Assembly (NCBI GenBank): GCA_019671135.1
Contig: JAHRHY010000001.1
Span: 4,154,001 to 4,218,000 of the forward strand
From: Linnemannia hyalina
Taxonomy: Eukaryota > Mortierellomycota > Mortierellomycetes > Mortierellales > Mortierellaceae
Length of the DNA stretch: 64,000 bases
Direction of reading: 5' to 3'
The notes under the pieces are model-generated. The model did not search any database. It was not told where the DNA came from and was given only the letters and a program-made list of their open reading frames with translations. The translations under genes were made by a program, and so were the position numbers. Shown one piece after another: positions 12,775 through 25,083 of the stretch; the stretch's first letter is position 1; the number at the start of each line of letters is the position of its first letter.

Positions 12775-15700
12775 ATGTCAAGCGACCCTCTGTACCTCGC
12801 CAGGACCAAAAGTGCTGGTGGAGAGAGGCGAGTCCCGCCGCCTATCAAGCCAAAGCCATCGACTCTGGCCTCCCCGCCCGCCACCGACACAACACCCACC
12901 CCCCACTTGCAACCGCCTCACGTCACGGTCACCGCCAATGGCACACCCACCTCGAGCTCCTTTGGCGACCTGAGAAAGACCTTCGAGCGACAGCAGAACA
13001 GCTCCCCGCTGTTCATGAATAGCGCCGGTGCTCAAGGAACAGGAACCGCGCCAAGAGGAGGCGCTGGCCTGGGACCCTCAAGAGGAAGCACGAGTACAGG
13101 CCAATTGAACCACCACGCGTCACTCTCGAGCGTCCAGCAATACACCAACAACGCCGCTTACCTCACACCCTCGTTCGGCAATAGCAACAGCAACAACAAT
13201 AACAATAACAGGCCGCGCTCGGTTTCCTCTCCAGGGCCACCCCTTAGGGATACCGACGACGATGCTGACGGGATCGACAACAGCCAACCAGACTTTAGCA
13301 ACTTGCGGGCGCGCTTCCAGTCGCAGATGTCGCTCTCTGGCCAGGGCGTACCCAAACCAGTATGGCAATCATTACCCCACGTGTTTTGTGTTCTAGTTCC
13401 ACCAAACAGCTGGCGCCCTTTTTTTTCTGTGCTAACTGGGAGTTGTACTTAATATTTTATTTATAGGATACCCCTCGACCCAAACCCAAGCCGGCCGTTG
13501 GGGCCAAGCCCACCTTCCAAAATACCACATCATCGTCAACGCTGCCCTCCTCTCGAATGTCTATGGATTCGATCTTCAGCAACAACAGCAGTATTGTATC
13601 GGTGCCAAGATTTGTACCGCCTCACCTAACTCCAACAGCAGGCTCAACAGTGGCGTCGTCGCGGCTTTCGTCCAATTCTTTCAAACAGTCCTCCAGACCA
13701 CCACCACCACCCATGAAGATACATTCTCCTGCTCCCAAAACACCTACCCCTCCAAGGACACCCCCGCGCGTAGAGACACCAGAGTCAGAAAGGAATCCGT
13801 TTATGGGTAGTGATGAAGATGAGGCAGGTGCCTCCCGTCAAGCAACAGCACCTCCAGCACCCTCTCGCTTGAATTCCACTTCGAATCGACTGTCCAACTC
13901 AAAGATACAACAGAACCCTGCATTCCAGCAACTCCGTAACCAAGCAATGGCAGCTGTGTCTGGCAGAGACTCTGTACTAGTTGGCAAAGCTGCACCACCT
14001 CCACCGCAGCGCGCTGCCCCAAGACCAGATTCGCCTCAGGGATCTCCACCAAAACTGCCTTCACGGGCAAACAGTGCTATCCTCGCTGTACAGGATACCC
14101 CAGAGGAGAAGGAGCGCAAACATCGACTTGACAAGAGACGACGAGTTGTACAGGAATTGCTCGAGACGGAAATCAGCTTCTCGAAGGACATGCAGCTTTT
14201 GCAAGAGGTAACTGTTTTATTATTTCCGTTGTGCCTGAAATATTTCACACGCTTATTTGCGGCAATTAGCAGTATAATTAACATCTTTGTTCTCGTTGTT
14301 TTCTGCGGCCAGGTCTACGTGACGGATATGTCGGAGTCGCCCTTGTTTACACAAGCGGATGTAAAGATGGTCTTCACCAATCTGGCTGATGTAGTCGCCC
14401 TCACTCTGGACTTTATTGCCTTCTTGACCCCGGCTTGTGGAGGAGGCGTGGAGGAAGAGTACGACGACTCCACTACTTTTGTTGGAGAAGCCTTTCTTCA
14501 AATGGTAACAACACACCTCCGCAAGAAAGAAAGAAATGATGCGCACTATTTTCTAATTTTTATAGATCATGACAGCATTCTCAGAGGTGGCAGAATAATT
14601 GACATCTTGCTTGTTTCTTACTCATACTAGATTTCAAGGATTCGGCGTGTCTATTCAGAGTACTGCAAGAGACAGGAGGCATCGGCTCAGCATCTACAGG
14701 ATCTCGACAGCCGGAAGGACTTGAGGCCATTCTTTGATGCATGCACAGAAAAGTGCAAAGGAAAGACGACGGGATGGGACCTTGCAAGTTTACTTATCAA
14801 GCCTGTACAAAGGGTGCTCAAGTATCCACTGCTCATCAATGTTAGTATTCTTTTTGAGATTGGTGTGCCCTCTTAACGGAAGATGCATAAATGAAGGAGA
14901 GAAGAGAAGTACAGTAATTGATAATCTTCTTTTTTTCTCTTGTCCCTTCTCTAGCAAATCCATGCTCTGACACCATCGGATCACCTGGATTTCGAGAGCT
15001 TGGTGAATGTGCAAAAGGAGATGTTGCAGGTTGCGGAGGAAATCAACGAGATCAAGAAGCGGAAGGACATTGTCGAAAAGATTGTCGGGAGCAAGAAGAA
15101 AAACGACTCGGATGTAAGAACGCCTCTCGCGACATCTGGCCATGAGCTTTCTGATGCTTTTGCGCGAGTACTATCGCACTTGTCTAACTTATGCTTCTCT
15201 CACTGTATTTTCAACTACTGTAGATCGTGTACGTCTCAATTGCTCCAAACACCTTGACGGAGGTCTGTTTTCTATACGCGGTAATGTTACTAACCGAACA
15301 TGAACGTTACTTTGTTTCGTCCGTCTACATAGCCATGGATTCAACAAAAAGTTTGCCCGGACGACTCAACAATTGCGGCAGGCTGTGGGTGGATCAGAAG
15401 TCACTGTTGATATTCTTTTTGAGGCTCTCCTGGAAAAGTTCAACATGCAGCAACGCCTTGTACGCGAGTTTGCTAAATATATCCAGAGCTGGCTTGTTTC
15501 CATCAAACGTAAGTACGCATATCGGGTCAAGCTGTATAAGGACTAACAAAAAAACGCACCATTCAACCACAGCTAAAATTGTTTACATTTATTTATATCC
15601 AAAGAATTCTTTGATACCCAAGACACCTTTGCCACAACACTTGCGGATATATATGGAATGGTACCGATTCACAGGACCAACGAGAACCAGTCGTTGATTC

Positions 15701-17122
15701 TGGTGCAAGAGTTTCACAAAAACTTGGCGAAGTTCTCCAAGACGATTGGGCGGGAGCTGGAGAGCAGGCTGAAGAAGACGGTGTACAAGAGCATTGAGCT
15801 GTTTCTGAAGTTATTCTCTGGGCCTCTGCAGGTCATGAAGAAGCGAGAGAAAAAGTTGCTGGATTATGATAATGTCAGAGGCATGAAGGATCGCGGAGAA
15901 ACGGTAAGATGAAAGCAAATACGGGCGAATATCAAGCAACGTGGCGTACCTTGTCATTTCATGATACCTATTTCATCTAACCCCAATAATATTTTTTATT
16001 TTTGTTGTATTTTTTTCCCTGTAGATTGACAAGAACATGTTAGACTCTGCAGCGGCATACACTTCGATCAACGAGCAGCTGGTAGACGAGCTACCAAAGT
16101 TTCTTGGACTGACAACCCAATACTTTGACATTATCGTCATGGAGTTCAGTCAGGTGCAGCAGTTCTTTTACACTCAGGTCAAAACGAGGAACCACGAGTT
16201 CTATATCGAGTACGTGGATTCTGCATGTTCGAAGGATCTGGCCGCCTATTTGGAGCAGATGGATATATGCGAGGAATATATCGAAGCCATGACCAGAAAC
16301 GACGGTCCTTTGGAGCGCCTGAACAGGATATCGCTGATCCACGATGTATCTGCTACTCATGGTAATAGGCCTTGCTTCATGTGTACTCTCTCTCTCTCTT
16401 CTGGATATACATACATTGGTCAGAATAATCGCTGACCCCCTTCTGTTTGTTTTACACTTGATATTTTGTGCTTTATAGAAGCGGCTTTCCAGAGCATGCG
16501 AGATGCAGTAGGACAAAGACTCAGGAGGAATGCTTCTCGGTCGCATCAGACTCGATCTCGGAGCTCATCGACAGCATCACCAATTCCCGCGACGACGGCA
16601 GGAAAGATCACACCGTCTTTGCAGCACAGCCCTTCAGGATCTCAGAGTTCTCTTCAGTCACCGCTACAGCCTCAACCAAGGTTTTACCCAGGGGAGGACG
16701 AGAACCCATTCGAGGTGCCCGAATCGATTTTCCACGATGGATCATCATCTGTTACGTCCTATGACGACGGCTATGAGCCCTTTGGGAACAACAATCGCGG
16801 CGGCGATTTCTATGACCGACCGCTTTCGATGGCTTCTTCGACATACTCGTTTGGGTCTGCGAGCACGGACCAACAGGAGTTCCGGAGCAAGCCGCCAGAG
16901 TTGGACGATGGGATGGAGATGGATGAGATTGGGATTGCTCAGGCTCTGTTTGAGTGCACGGCGATTTACCCGTACACTTCAACTGAAGACCGGCAGTTGA
17001 ACTTTGAGGCGGGCGAGAGTATTGTTGTCTTTGGGTTGAATGATAATGGATGGTACTTTGGGAAGAAGGTTGGTAAGGATACCACGGGATGGTTCCCCGC
17101 GAGTCATTGTATTCAGATCTGA
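12775..17122 (+). CDS. DH-BAR-SH3 Rho GEF, Tuba/DNMBP and Gef1-like
   Basis: Ten exons: 12775-13359, 13467-14207, 14313-14504, 14631-14840, 14955-15113, 15224-15228, 15333-15508, 15605-15903, 16025-16361, 16479-17122. They give 1115 residues. Order: a long Pro/Ser-rich disordered N-terminus (1-410); a DH domain (about 412-625) starting RRRVVQELLETEISF and containing LLIKPVQRVLKYPLLI, the signature of Dbl-family exchange factors; a BAR domain (about 630-905) with long basic helices; a Ser-rich linker; and a terminal SH3 (about 1056-1115, with ALFECTAIYPY, NGWYFGKK and GWFPASHC). The DH-BAR-SH3 order is that of animal Tuba and of fungal Cdc42 exchange factors of the Gef1 type, so a role in Cdc42 activation at curved membrane is the likely function. 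The 5-nt exon 15224-15228 is needed to keep frame. Confidence 0.9.
15224..15228 (+). other. 5-nt microexon of the Rho GEF gene
   Basis: The exon ending at 15113 finishes a codon (phase 0, donor GTAAGA). The exon starting at 15333 begins with the last base of a codon. Joining them directly would shift the frame, so an exon of 3n+2 bases is required. ATCGT, between the acceptor CTGTAG and the donor GTACGT, fits exactly and gives Ile-Val-His-Gly across the joins, at the DH/BAR boundary. Confidence 0.7.
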
Positions 17123-17210
17123 GATTTGAACGTGTAACTTTTTTGATAATACAAGTGAAATAAACAACAACAAAAAATAATATGAAAATGGAAGGGTTTG
17201 GCGGGGTATG

Positions 17211-17216
17211 TTTATT
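17211..17216 (-). terminator. AATAAA poly(A) signal overlapping the MOCOS stop codon
   Basis: On the minus strand the stop TGA is immediately followed by ATAAA, so the last base of the stop is the first base of AATAAA. The Rho GEF gene ends only 93 bases away on the opposite strand, so the two 3' ends are tightly convergent. Confidence 0.5.
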
Positions 17217-20200
17217 CAGTGGGAGTGAGAGCAGACACGACGACGAGTGCGGATCATGTCGCCAACCTTGACTTCGTAGGGTGCAACTGACAGGTCTGGT
17301 CTATGAAGCATATGCATTCCGAAAAAGATTTGGCCCTACAACAATCAATAGCAAAGAGAAGAACAAGAGCACAATAATTAGTTTCCTTCTCTAACATCAA
17401 CAACGAAAGGGTTTACAAAAACTCCTTGGCAAGGGGACACAAGGAATCTTTCTTTACCCCTGCACTCTTGCGGTTTTTGGAAAGGGCCAAGAAGACATCT
17501 GTGTTCTTCATGGCTGTCAATTGGTCGATGGTCACCATATGGCATCTACGACACGGTCCCAGAATCTATGAATGATGCACGGGTTCAATAGTTGGAATTA
17601 GCAAAAGGTGCGATAAGGTTTCTTGTATGACAAAAATAATACCTGGACATAGTACAATAGCGAGCACATAAGAAGTGGCAATCATAACTTACATCAAACA
17701 CCTGCTTTCCAACTTGAATCCGCGTCCAATGGTCCTCCTCGAACCCGTTCTGCTGTCCCTTGGTCACAAAGTTAGCCCGGAAGCTATCAGAAGTCAGCTC
17801 ATGCCTCAGCTTCTTGTCTAAATCCTCCGCAAGATTGGCCATTCTTCGGACAGCACCCTGGCCATCATCCTGTTGATCGACCCAATCCCGGACCCGTTCG
17901 ACCGACTTGTCGGCGATCAGTAGGAACGGACTCTCGTTCGACAGCAGGATCGGGGCCCCCTCTGGGGCATTCAGATGCGACTTTACGAACCGAGACGATG
18001 GCGAGACAGCAGCAGAGTCGGTCGAGACGGTCTTGGATGACGACGCTGCTGCTCCCTGATGAGGGTTTTGAGAGGCCACGGGTTGGCGAGCTAGACGACA
18101 GGGCTTACCCAAGAACCGAGAGAACCACTCATTGATCTCGGGCGCCGTATAGTGAACCACTGCAGTGCAGTCACCACAGACCCTCGATGAGCTCTTGGCA
18201 GCCTGGGTAGGCATCTCGTCGAGGGAGATATATAGCTTTTTCTGACCAGTGATGCTGATCTTGAGACCGTCAGACACATTAGTGCTGGACGAGAGGTCCT
18301 CGTCGGATTCGACAACCAACAAATTCTGGTTCAGGAGGACCTCAGCGCGGATCATACACATCCTCGGGAACCGCTTCTGCGTCAGCGCCGCCCCAGAGAC
18401 CTCATCGACCAGCATCCATTCGCGGTCATAGAGAAGCCCATGTGGTGCGATAGGCCACGACTGGCCCTGAGGTATCTTGTACCCCCGGCAGGACTTGATT
18501 GGGTAAATAATGACAGAGTGGGCTTGGACAGGTGCGGAGGAAATGAAATCAGGGTAGTCCTCACTTGTGGCATCGAGCTCCTCGGTCTCTCCGATGAGGT
18601 CGACGGTTGGTGTGACGGCATCGGGGTCAGAGGTGTCGATGAAGTACTCTTTCAGGAAGGCAATGAAACTTTCGACGTCGTCTGCTGTTGACATGGCTCC
18701 AAGTGACACGCGAATCGATCCCGTTGGTTTGCCGTTCAGAATGTCCGTATCGTCCCAACACACATGTCCAGCCTAGGGAAACAATAAATTCAGAGATAAT
18801 TAAAGGTGTGTCAGTTGTCTCTTCTCGGGAATAGTATTAATGAACTACCAAAAGGAACACATCAAGGATGCGAATCGACATACCTCCAAATTATTCTTGA
18901 CGTCCTCGGCAGACAAGTCCAGCCACCGCTGCATTGATCCAGGGTTGCAGAATCCGCCAGTGCGAAGATGGATGTCCTTCATACTTGCCAGCCTCTCGAC
19001 ATCGCCGTATCCGATCCATTGACCATTGCTTCGCTTCAAGTTGAAATTCAAAATGGGACCGTACATCTCTGGGTTGCCCACAAGTTCCGAACCAGAGTCC
19101 ATTCCCTCGACGTAAATGTCGCAAAGTGATGCACCATTGTAGTGCTTAATAGATCTCATCGACTGGTAGAGCAACCGATGGAGGGCCGTGACATGGGGTG
19201 AGATGTTAGAATAACTTCCATAGATTTCCCGCATGCTGTCAAACGCCAGATCCAGCGCCACGATGTCCAAAAAGTTGAGAGTTCCATCCTCAAACCTCCC
19301 GTGCAGCGACGTCCTGTAGACCTGCCAGGACTCGTCCGATGCAATAGCCGAGACAGTTCCGCCACCAAAGTACGACTTCCTCAGCTTGTCAGCCAACTCG
19401 GTCTTGACGATCACGGCGCCCAATCCTGTGGGGAATCCAAACATCTTGTAGAACGAGACCACGATAAAGTCTGGGCTGGAGGCGTGATCACTCAGGTCGA
19501 GCTCTGCGGTCATGACGTAGGAGGCGGCATCGAGAAGGACAAGGTTCTTTTGGGTAGGGGTATCGAGACGGTCCTTGATCTGCGCTGGCCAGGTGAGAGG
19601 GAATCGGCGACCTCCAAAGTTGCACTGCGCTGGGTAAGCAAAGAGGTTGTAGATTGGTTCGCCGCCGTCCGTTGTGTCGCTGTCGTTGTCGTTGTCGTTC
19701 ATGACCAGGTGATGCGTAGATACGTTGGGCGAAAGAGGCGGTGACGGATGGGCAGTAGTTTGTGTGGGGGCGTGGTCACGACAATGTTTCAATGGGGTTT
19801 TGTCATCCTTCTTGAGTGGTGTCTCCAATTGTTGCTCCAACTGACACTGTTGAATTGTCTCGACGTCAATTTCCCCCCGGTCGTCGTCATGTGCAATGCC
19901 CCTGAGCCCTACTAGACTGGTATGCGCCTCCCGGAGTATCGTCAGCTTGGATGCTCTGGTTCCATTACTAGTTGCAGATCGGCGAGTCCAAGGGAAGGCT
20001 TCTCCGACAAGCTTAATGCCTGCAGTTGCATTGGCAGTAAAAATGACGTCCCATTCGCCATGGATCGACGCCTTGAAGTGCTCCAGAACCTTTTGACGGG
20101 CAGAGTCTACACGAGCCGAGGCCGCCTGGGAGGAAGGGGATTTGGAATGTGGGTTGGCATAGAGATTGTTTGTGAGATTGGCGGTGAATTGTTGGAGGTG

Positions 20201-20458
20201 GTGTTGGGAGGGTAATGTTGCGCCGGCATGATCGAGGTATACAGCATCTAAAGATGAAAGGGTAGATGTTTAGTTGGCTTTTATTCTATTTGTACGCCGT
20301 AGTACAAATGAATGCGGTTGGCCCAAGCAAGGAGGGGTGAGGATACCTTTGAGCTGTGGGTATTGCTCCTTGCGAATGATTTCGACGTCTGGGTTGTATC
20401 CGGCGGATGCTTTGCTGTTGAGAAAGTCATTCTTGAATTTTGTGGTTAAGAAGGTCAT
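17216..20458 (-). CDS. MOCOS: Molybdenum cofactor sulfurase
   Basis: Minus-strand exons 20458-20347, 20247-18884, 18772-17693, 17565-17458 and 17335-17216 give 927 residues. The N-terminal half is a class V aminotransferase-type cysteine desulfurase: YLDHAGATLPSQ near residue 42, and SFYKMFGFPTGLG with the expected PLP-binding lysine near 305. The C-terminal half is a MOSC domain: IYPIKSCRGYKI, then DREWMLVDEVSGAALTQKR, ending in FFGMHMLHRPDLSVAPYEVK. The enzyme moves sulfur from cysteine onto the molybdenum of the cofactor to activate xanthine dehydrogenase and aldehyde oxidase; in Aspergillus this is hxB. An insertion of about 50 residues rich in Asn/Asp (VMNDNDNDSDTTDGG) interrupts the desulfurase part. 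The last two exons are short and were placed by family match and phase. Confidence 0.93.
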
Positions 20459-21297
20459 TGGCAAAAGGAAGGGATGGGCGATTAAAGAATGTAGCAGGCA
20501 GGATGGGGAAGGGAGATGGATGGAAGGGGATGTGAATGAAGAAGTGCGAATGAGCAAGAGGGTGGGTGGGTAGGAAAGAAGAATGTACAAAAGTGAGGGA
20601 GAGAGAAGAAGGATGGAGAAGGAAGATGGAGAAGAAAAAGACAAAGAAGACGAGGGAGAAGAGGGGGGATGTTATAATGCTGGCAGACAAACAGACAAAG
20701 AATCAAATATAACAAATAAAGAGAGCCTTCGGAGAACAAGCCCTGCGAAGGAAAGGAAAAAAGTGGCGCTTGTGTAACGAGGACCCACCATGCTCTTCTC
20801 CGTGGTCCACGGTTCAAAACAAACACACACACTCTTTCTTTCCACTGTAATACTACACTGTTGCGCTGTTGACAAAACTACAACCACACCCACACCCACA
20901 ACCAAACCAAACCAAACCAAACCAGGCAAACAAGGCCAAAATAATGTGGGGTGAGTGATGATAGAGCTCAGAGTGATTCCATCAGACGGGCCAATCACGT
21001 TTGCGCTCACTCATCATTCGTCCTGGGGCTCCCCCAGTTTGCGCTGGGGTGCATAATCCATCCCCGCTTCTTCCCGAACAACAATGTCCACGATCCAGAA
21101 CTCCCCTTTTTCTTCCCCGCACTCTCGACCCTCGCAGACAAATTGACCAAGGAAAGAACGCTCGTAAACACAATCCTTTCTTACGTTCCCAGACCTGCTG
21201 CACATTCGCAACCTGCCACCCACCCACCCCCATATTTCTTCCGCTCAATAAACGTTTGTTCCAATAAACAAAACGCAAATAAGTGGATCAACGGAGT
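20459..21297. other. Intergenic upstream of MOCOS
   Basis: Purine-rich plus strand (20459-20700), which is pyrimidine-rich in the direction of MOCOS transcription as for fungal promoters. A run of AACCA pentamers lies near 20901-20925. Open frames are low-complexity; no gene seen. Confidence 0.55.
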
Positions 21298-21965
21298 CTA
21301 TTCATCGTTCTCAAGAGAGAGTAAATAATCCTGGAATGCCTTGCGATCATCCACCATTTTCCACATAAGTACCCTTTTGTCGCTTTTTGAGATGTATTGG
21401 CATAAGAACTAGACAGTGGGCAGTGGGTCAAGACCATGCTTGGCCAAATGACCGTGTTCCCTTGGTCCGCTGCTTTCTTGACCCATACCTTGGCCCTGGT
21501 GCGGTTCTTGCCGATCCCATTTCCATCTCGGAAGTACTGTCCTACTTCCACCCGGGACTCGACATCGCCCTGTTCGACCGCCTTCAGATACCAATCAAAG
21601 GCCCTCGCAAAGTCCACAAAGACATCCCGCCCTCTTCAAACATCACAGCCAGCTCATACTGTGCATCAACATGGTCATCCTTGTGACCCTCAAATACCAC
21701 TTCAGAGCTTCCTTGTAGCCCCGGGAGGGTCCTTGGCCGTAGGCATACGAGCGACCGACGCGAAATATCACCTCTGGTGACTTCTTACCAGCAGCCAGAC
21801 GAAACCAGTCATAGACACCAGTTTGTTTTCCCTAACGCCCAGACCGTCGTGGTACATACCTCCAATGGCCAGTAGAGATTCCGCATAACCTTGCTCCTCA
21901 GCTCGAAGAAACCACTCCATGGCTCTGGCCTCGTCCTTTGGAAAGTCTTGACCGATGTCGTACGA
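21298..21965 (-). pseudogene. Sel1-repeat relic (copy A)
   Basis: Reading on the minus strand, Sel1 units can be followed across three frames: RAMEWFLRAEEQGYAES near 21910, then GQGPSRGYKEALKWYLR near 21720, then DFARAFDWYLKAVEQGDVES at about 21550-21615 and RAKVWVKKAADQGN near 21470. Each switch is a small frameshift, so no single protein can be made. A possible C-terminus with a TAG stop lies at 21298-21300. No N-module is visible upstream. The units most resemble the adjacent intact copy B in layout. This is a decayed tandem neighbour, not a gene with introns: the frame changes fall inside repeat units without GT-AG borders. Confidence 0.7.
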
Positions 21966-22206
21966 GGTGGGAGCCTACAGAAAAAAAGAATGTATGCCTT
22001 TCTTTCTCGACTTTTCACAATCAACATTCCTTTTTTTCATACACCCCTTTGCGGTCATCAGTTTAGAAACACGAGGGCGTGAACAATAGTACTCGTCTTT
22101 GTTCAAACATTTTTCTTCCGCACAAACACCAAACGTCCTCGCGCGATAAAACCAAAAGCACATTAGATTTTCTTTTATTACACCTCGAGAACGGCGTTGC
22201 ACTTTT

Positions 22207-23664
22207 TCAGGCACGCGTTTCGGTATTCAAACTCTTACTTTCCAACTTGTCCAAGCTAGTTCGCGCCATGACGTGTCCTTTCTCCGCAGCTATACGATAC
22301 CAGTATACCGCCGACTCATCGCTCCTCTCAACACCAAGTCCAAACTGGTACTGAACACCAATCCGATACTGAGAGCCAATATGTCCTTGATCCGCGGCCT
22401 TCAAGAACCACCCCATCGCAGCCACATAATCTCTCTCCTCAACTCCGCGGCCTAAACAGTACAGACGACCGATCCTGAACTGCACTTGAGGGTACCCTTT
22501 CGCGGCTGCTTGAAGGTACCATTCCATAGCCATTGCGCTGAGTGTAGGAACTCCTAGACCGTCATCGTACATCCTCCCGACCTCGTACAGTGCTTCGACG
22601 AATCCTTGTTTAGCGGCTTTGATGAACCATTCCATGGCTTGGTGGTAGTCTTTAGGTGAGCCTACACCGTTCGGTAGGAGGTAGCCGACTTTGTACTGGG
22701 CATTGAAATGTCCTTGGTGGGCTGCTTGACGATAGTTCACCAAGGCCGACGCATAGTTCTGAGTGACGCCTAGGCCTTTCGCAAAACAGTTCGCGAGCTG
22801 GAACTGTGCCTCGGCATGTCCTTGATTGGTGGCCAGATGGTAACGCGTCTTGGCCCATGGATAGTCTTGATTGATGCCGAGGCCCTTGAAAAAACAGTTC
22901 CCGACCTGGACCAGCGCCTCGAGATGTCCTCGATTAACGGCCTTAAGGAACCACTTCATCGCCCTGACGTAGTCCTCTATGCATCCACCGCGGTGAAAAA
23001 AGAACCGACCAAGCCGGCACATTGCCGAAGGATGTCCCTTGTCGGCCGCCATAGAATACCATTGTAGAGCCTTGGTACGATTCGCGGCAGGAATACCGAG
23101 TCCGCTCTCATACATAAACCCGAGTTGGTATTGCGCTTCAGCGTATCCGTTCTTAGCTGCTTTAAGAACCCACTTAAAGGCTTCCTCAAGGTCCTCTAAA
23201 ACGCCTTCCCCCCTCGCGAAAAGGATCCCAACTTGGAGCTGCGACAATGCATGCCTTTGCCTGGCGGCCTTCAAGAACCACTGCATCGCCTTCTGAAAGT
23301 CCTTCGGCACCCCTAGGCCATGCAAGAAAATAAACCCAACATCATGCTGGGGATCCGGATACTCCTGATGAGCTGCCAGAAGGAGCCACTCCATAGCTTT
23401 GGTGTAATCCTGCGAGAAATCTGTGCCACGGAAATAAAGTAGACCCATGTTGTATCGGGCCGCCCGATGTCCATGCTGTGCTGCTCTGGTATAGCACTGT
23501 GCAGCTTTGGAGTAATCTTGCGGGAGTCCAAGGCCGGTATGATACCTGCGACCAATGCTGAACAATGCGTCCATGTCTCCTTGCCTGGCGGCCTTCAACT
23601 CGCGCTCCGCGATTGCGGTTAGTTCCTGGGCGGTGAGGCTTACGTTGTCCGTCCCGTTAGCCAT
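22207..23664 (-). CDS. Sel1-repeat protein without N-module (copy B)
   Basis: 485 residues from the ATG at 23664. After about 25 residues there are twelve consecutive 36-37-residue Sel1 units (pattern A..Q..LG..Y..G.GV..DY..AM.WYLKAA.QGH) filling nearly the whole protein. Each unit forms a helix pair, and the array should build a solenoid for protein binding; Sel1-like proteins act as adaptors in ER degradation, chitin synthase activation and signalling. There is no signal peptide or membrane segment, so a cytosolic location is likely. Unlike copies D, G and I it lacks the exon coding the N-module. The frame stays open upstream to 23943, but that extra part is compositionally unlike the family and the start at 23664 gives a clean N-terminus. 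The specific partner is unknown. Confidence 0.75.
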   Translation of the reverse strand: MANGTDNVSLTAQELTAIAERELKAARQGDMDALFSIGRRYHTGLGLPQDYSKAAQCYTRAAQHGHRAARYNMGLLYFRGTDFSQDYTKAMEWLLLAAHQEYPDPQHDVGFIFLHGLGVPKDFQKAMQWFLKAARQRHALSQLQVGILFARGEGVLEDLEEAFKWVLKAAKNGYAEAQYQLGFMYESGLGIPAANRTKALQWYSMAADKGHPSAMCRLGRFFFHRGGCIEDYVRAMKWFLKAVNRGHLEALVQVGNCFFKGLGINQDYPWAKTRYHLATNQGHAEAQFQLANCFAKGLGVTQNYASALVNYRQAAHQGHFNAQYKVGYLLPNGVGSPKDYHQAMEWFIKAAKQGFVEALYEVGRMYDDGLGVPTLSAMAMEWYLQAAAKGYPQVQFRIGRLYCLGRGVEERDYVAAMGWFLKAADQGHIGSQYRIGVQYQFGLGVERSDESAVYWYRIAAEKGHVMARTSLDKLESKSLNTETRA

Positions 23665-24277
23665 GAGTATTGTTAAGTTTTTTTCCCTTGTAGTTGCTGT
23701 TGTTTGCGAAAGGAGATGAAGCCGGAGGAGTATGAAATACTGGTGGACCGAGATGCTTGGTGTAGGCTGTTTGAGTGAAAAAAGAGGAGGAGAGGGGGAG
23801 GACGCAAGTGCCAATGCCAGGTCCTTCACTCTTATGTGTTTGAGGGATCCATTCTTGAAACCACACCTCATGCTGTCTTTATAAACGTGCGACAAAGACG
23901 AAGTGCGACAAACGTGGTTTATTAATTTTAGGGCGGTCGGCACTAGGAAAAAGGAACTAGGAAAAGAAAGGAGCGAAAGAAATCAAAGGCGAAAAGAAAG
24001 ACAAAACGCACCTTACCTTACTTTACTAGAAAGGACAGCAAGAGAACTACACGTTTTTATTTTTCTTTTTCTTTTTCAGAGCTATCTTTTCTTTGATATT
24101 TTGTCATCTTCCCCTTGTACCCGTCCTTCTTCAGCCATCTCCTCAGAGCCTCCAACCTCGCCTGCGTTTGCTGGTGCCCACTCCCGGAAGCCTTGCCATA
24201 CTACTCGATCGCTGTCTTGTAGCTCTTCAAAACATGTTGTCCTGACTCATAAAACGTCCTGACCAAATGCTGAGCCG
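23665..24277. other. Intergenic between Sel1 copies B and C
   Basis: T/A-rich with purine tracts near 23940-24010. No N-module exon of copy B can be found here on the minus strand. The plus-strand open frame at 23903-24262 has no domain. Confidence 0.5.
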
Positions 24278-25030
24278 CTACTTGTACTTGATAGGCAGCT
24301 TTAAGAAGCCACTACACGACCTAGGTGTGATCCTGCGGAACTCCATCACCGAAGTGGTACAACAACCCAATCCCACATTGGACCTCAGCATGTCCTTGCT
24401 TGCCAGCCTAGAAAAGCCACTGTGTTGACAAGGTATTGTCGACCGGGACGCCTTGACCACGGTGGTAGAGAATGCCCGCGCTGTACTGGGCCATGACATT
24501 TCCAGTGTTGGCAGCCTTCTTGAACCGTTGTACAGCTTTGGTGATATCCTGAGGCACCCCTTAACCGTTAGGTAGAGTCGACAAATGGCGTCCTGAGCTA
24601 ACCCATATCCTTGCTTTGCACCCTTGACGTACCATCCTATGGCCTTCTTGTAATCACCTGGAACGCCGTGCCTATATGTGAATAGGACTCCGATGTTGTG
24701 GTGTGCAGCCTTGAGACGCCACTCCATCGCCCTGTCATAATCCTGCGGCCTTGCTGAATATCCTTGGTTGCCAGCCTTGGTGGACCACGTCATAATTAGA
24801 TCTTCATGACGGACGATGTGCATTGCGTCGTTGGCGTCCGACGAGTTTGACGTGTTGTCATTGTTAGTATCCGCTTTCGAAGTATTGTTGCTTACGTCCG
24901 GGGGTGAAGTATGGCCGCTGGTATCCGAGGGTAAAGTATTATTACTGTCGTCCGAGTTTGAAAGGGTTGCAGTGGTGGTGGTGAATAACATATATCTGAT
25001 TGAACACCTCTTCCAGGTAAAATCACTCAC
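24278..25030 (-). pseudogene. Sel1-repeat pseudogene (copy C)
   Basis: An Asn/Ser/Thr-rich segment (SDDSNNTLPSDTSGHTS) is followed by two or more Sel1 units (DRAMEWRLKAAHHN, KKAIGWYVKGAKQGYGLAQ). The frame then shifts at about 24570. In the new frame the units continue (AVQRFKKAANTGNVMAQ and IGLLYHFGDGVPQDHT) but are cut by in-frame stops at positions where the consensus has Gln, Lys or Glu. These look like point mutations of CAA, AAG, CAG and GAG codons. At least one frameshift and several stops make it a clear pseudogene. The N-module is missing; the low-complexity linker resembles the one in copy D. Confidence 0.8.
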
Positions 25031-25083
25031 TCATCACGACAATGGCTAAACCATCACCATAACCCATACCTAAAACATAATTT

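Noticed and set aside
11202..12781. Reverse-strand open frames of 174-247 codons over the C-terminal arm of the kinase gene
   Set aside because: Same cause: complement of GA-rich repeat codons gives Leu/Ser/Pro-rich shadow frames.
23665..23943. N-terminal extension of copy B (93 extra in-frame codons)
   Set aside because: No match to the N-module or to any start seen in other copies; composition fits non-coding DNA. Kept the ATG at 23664.
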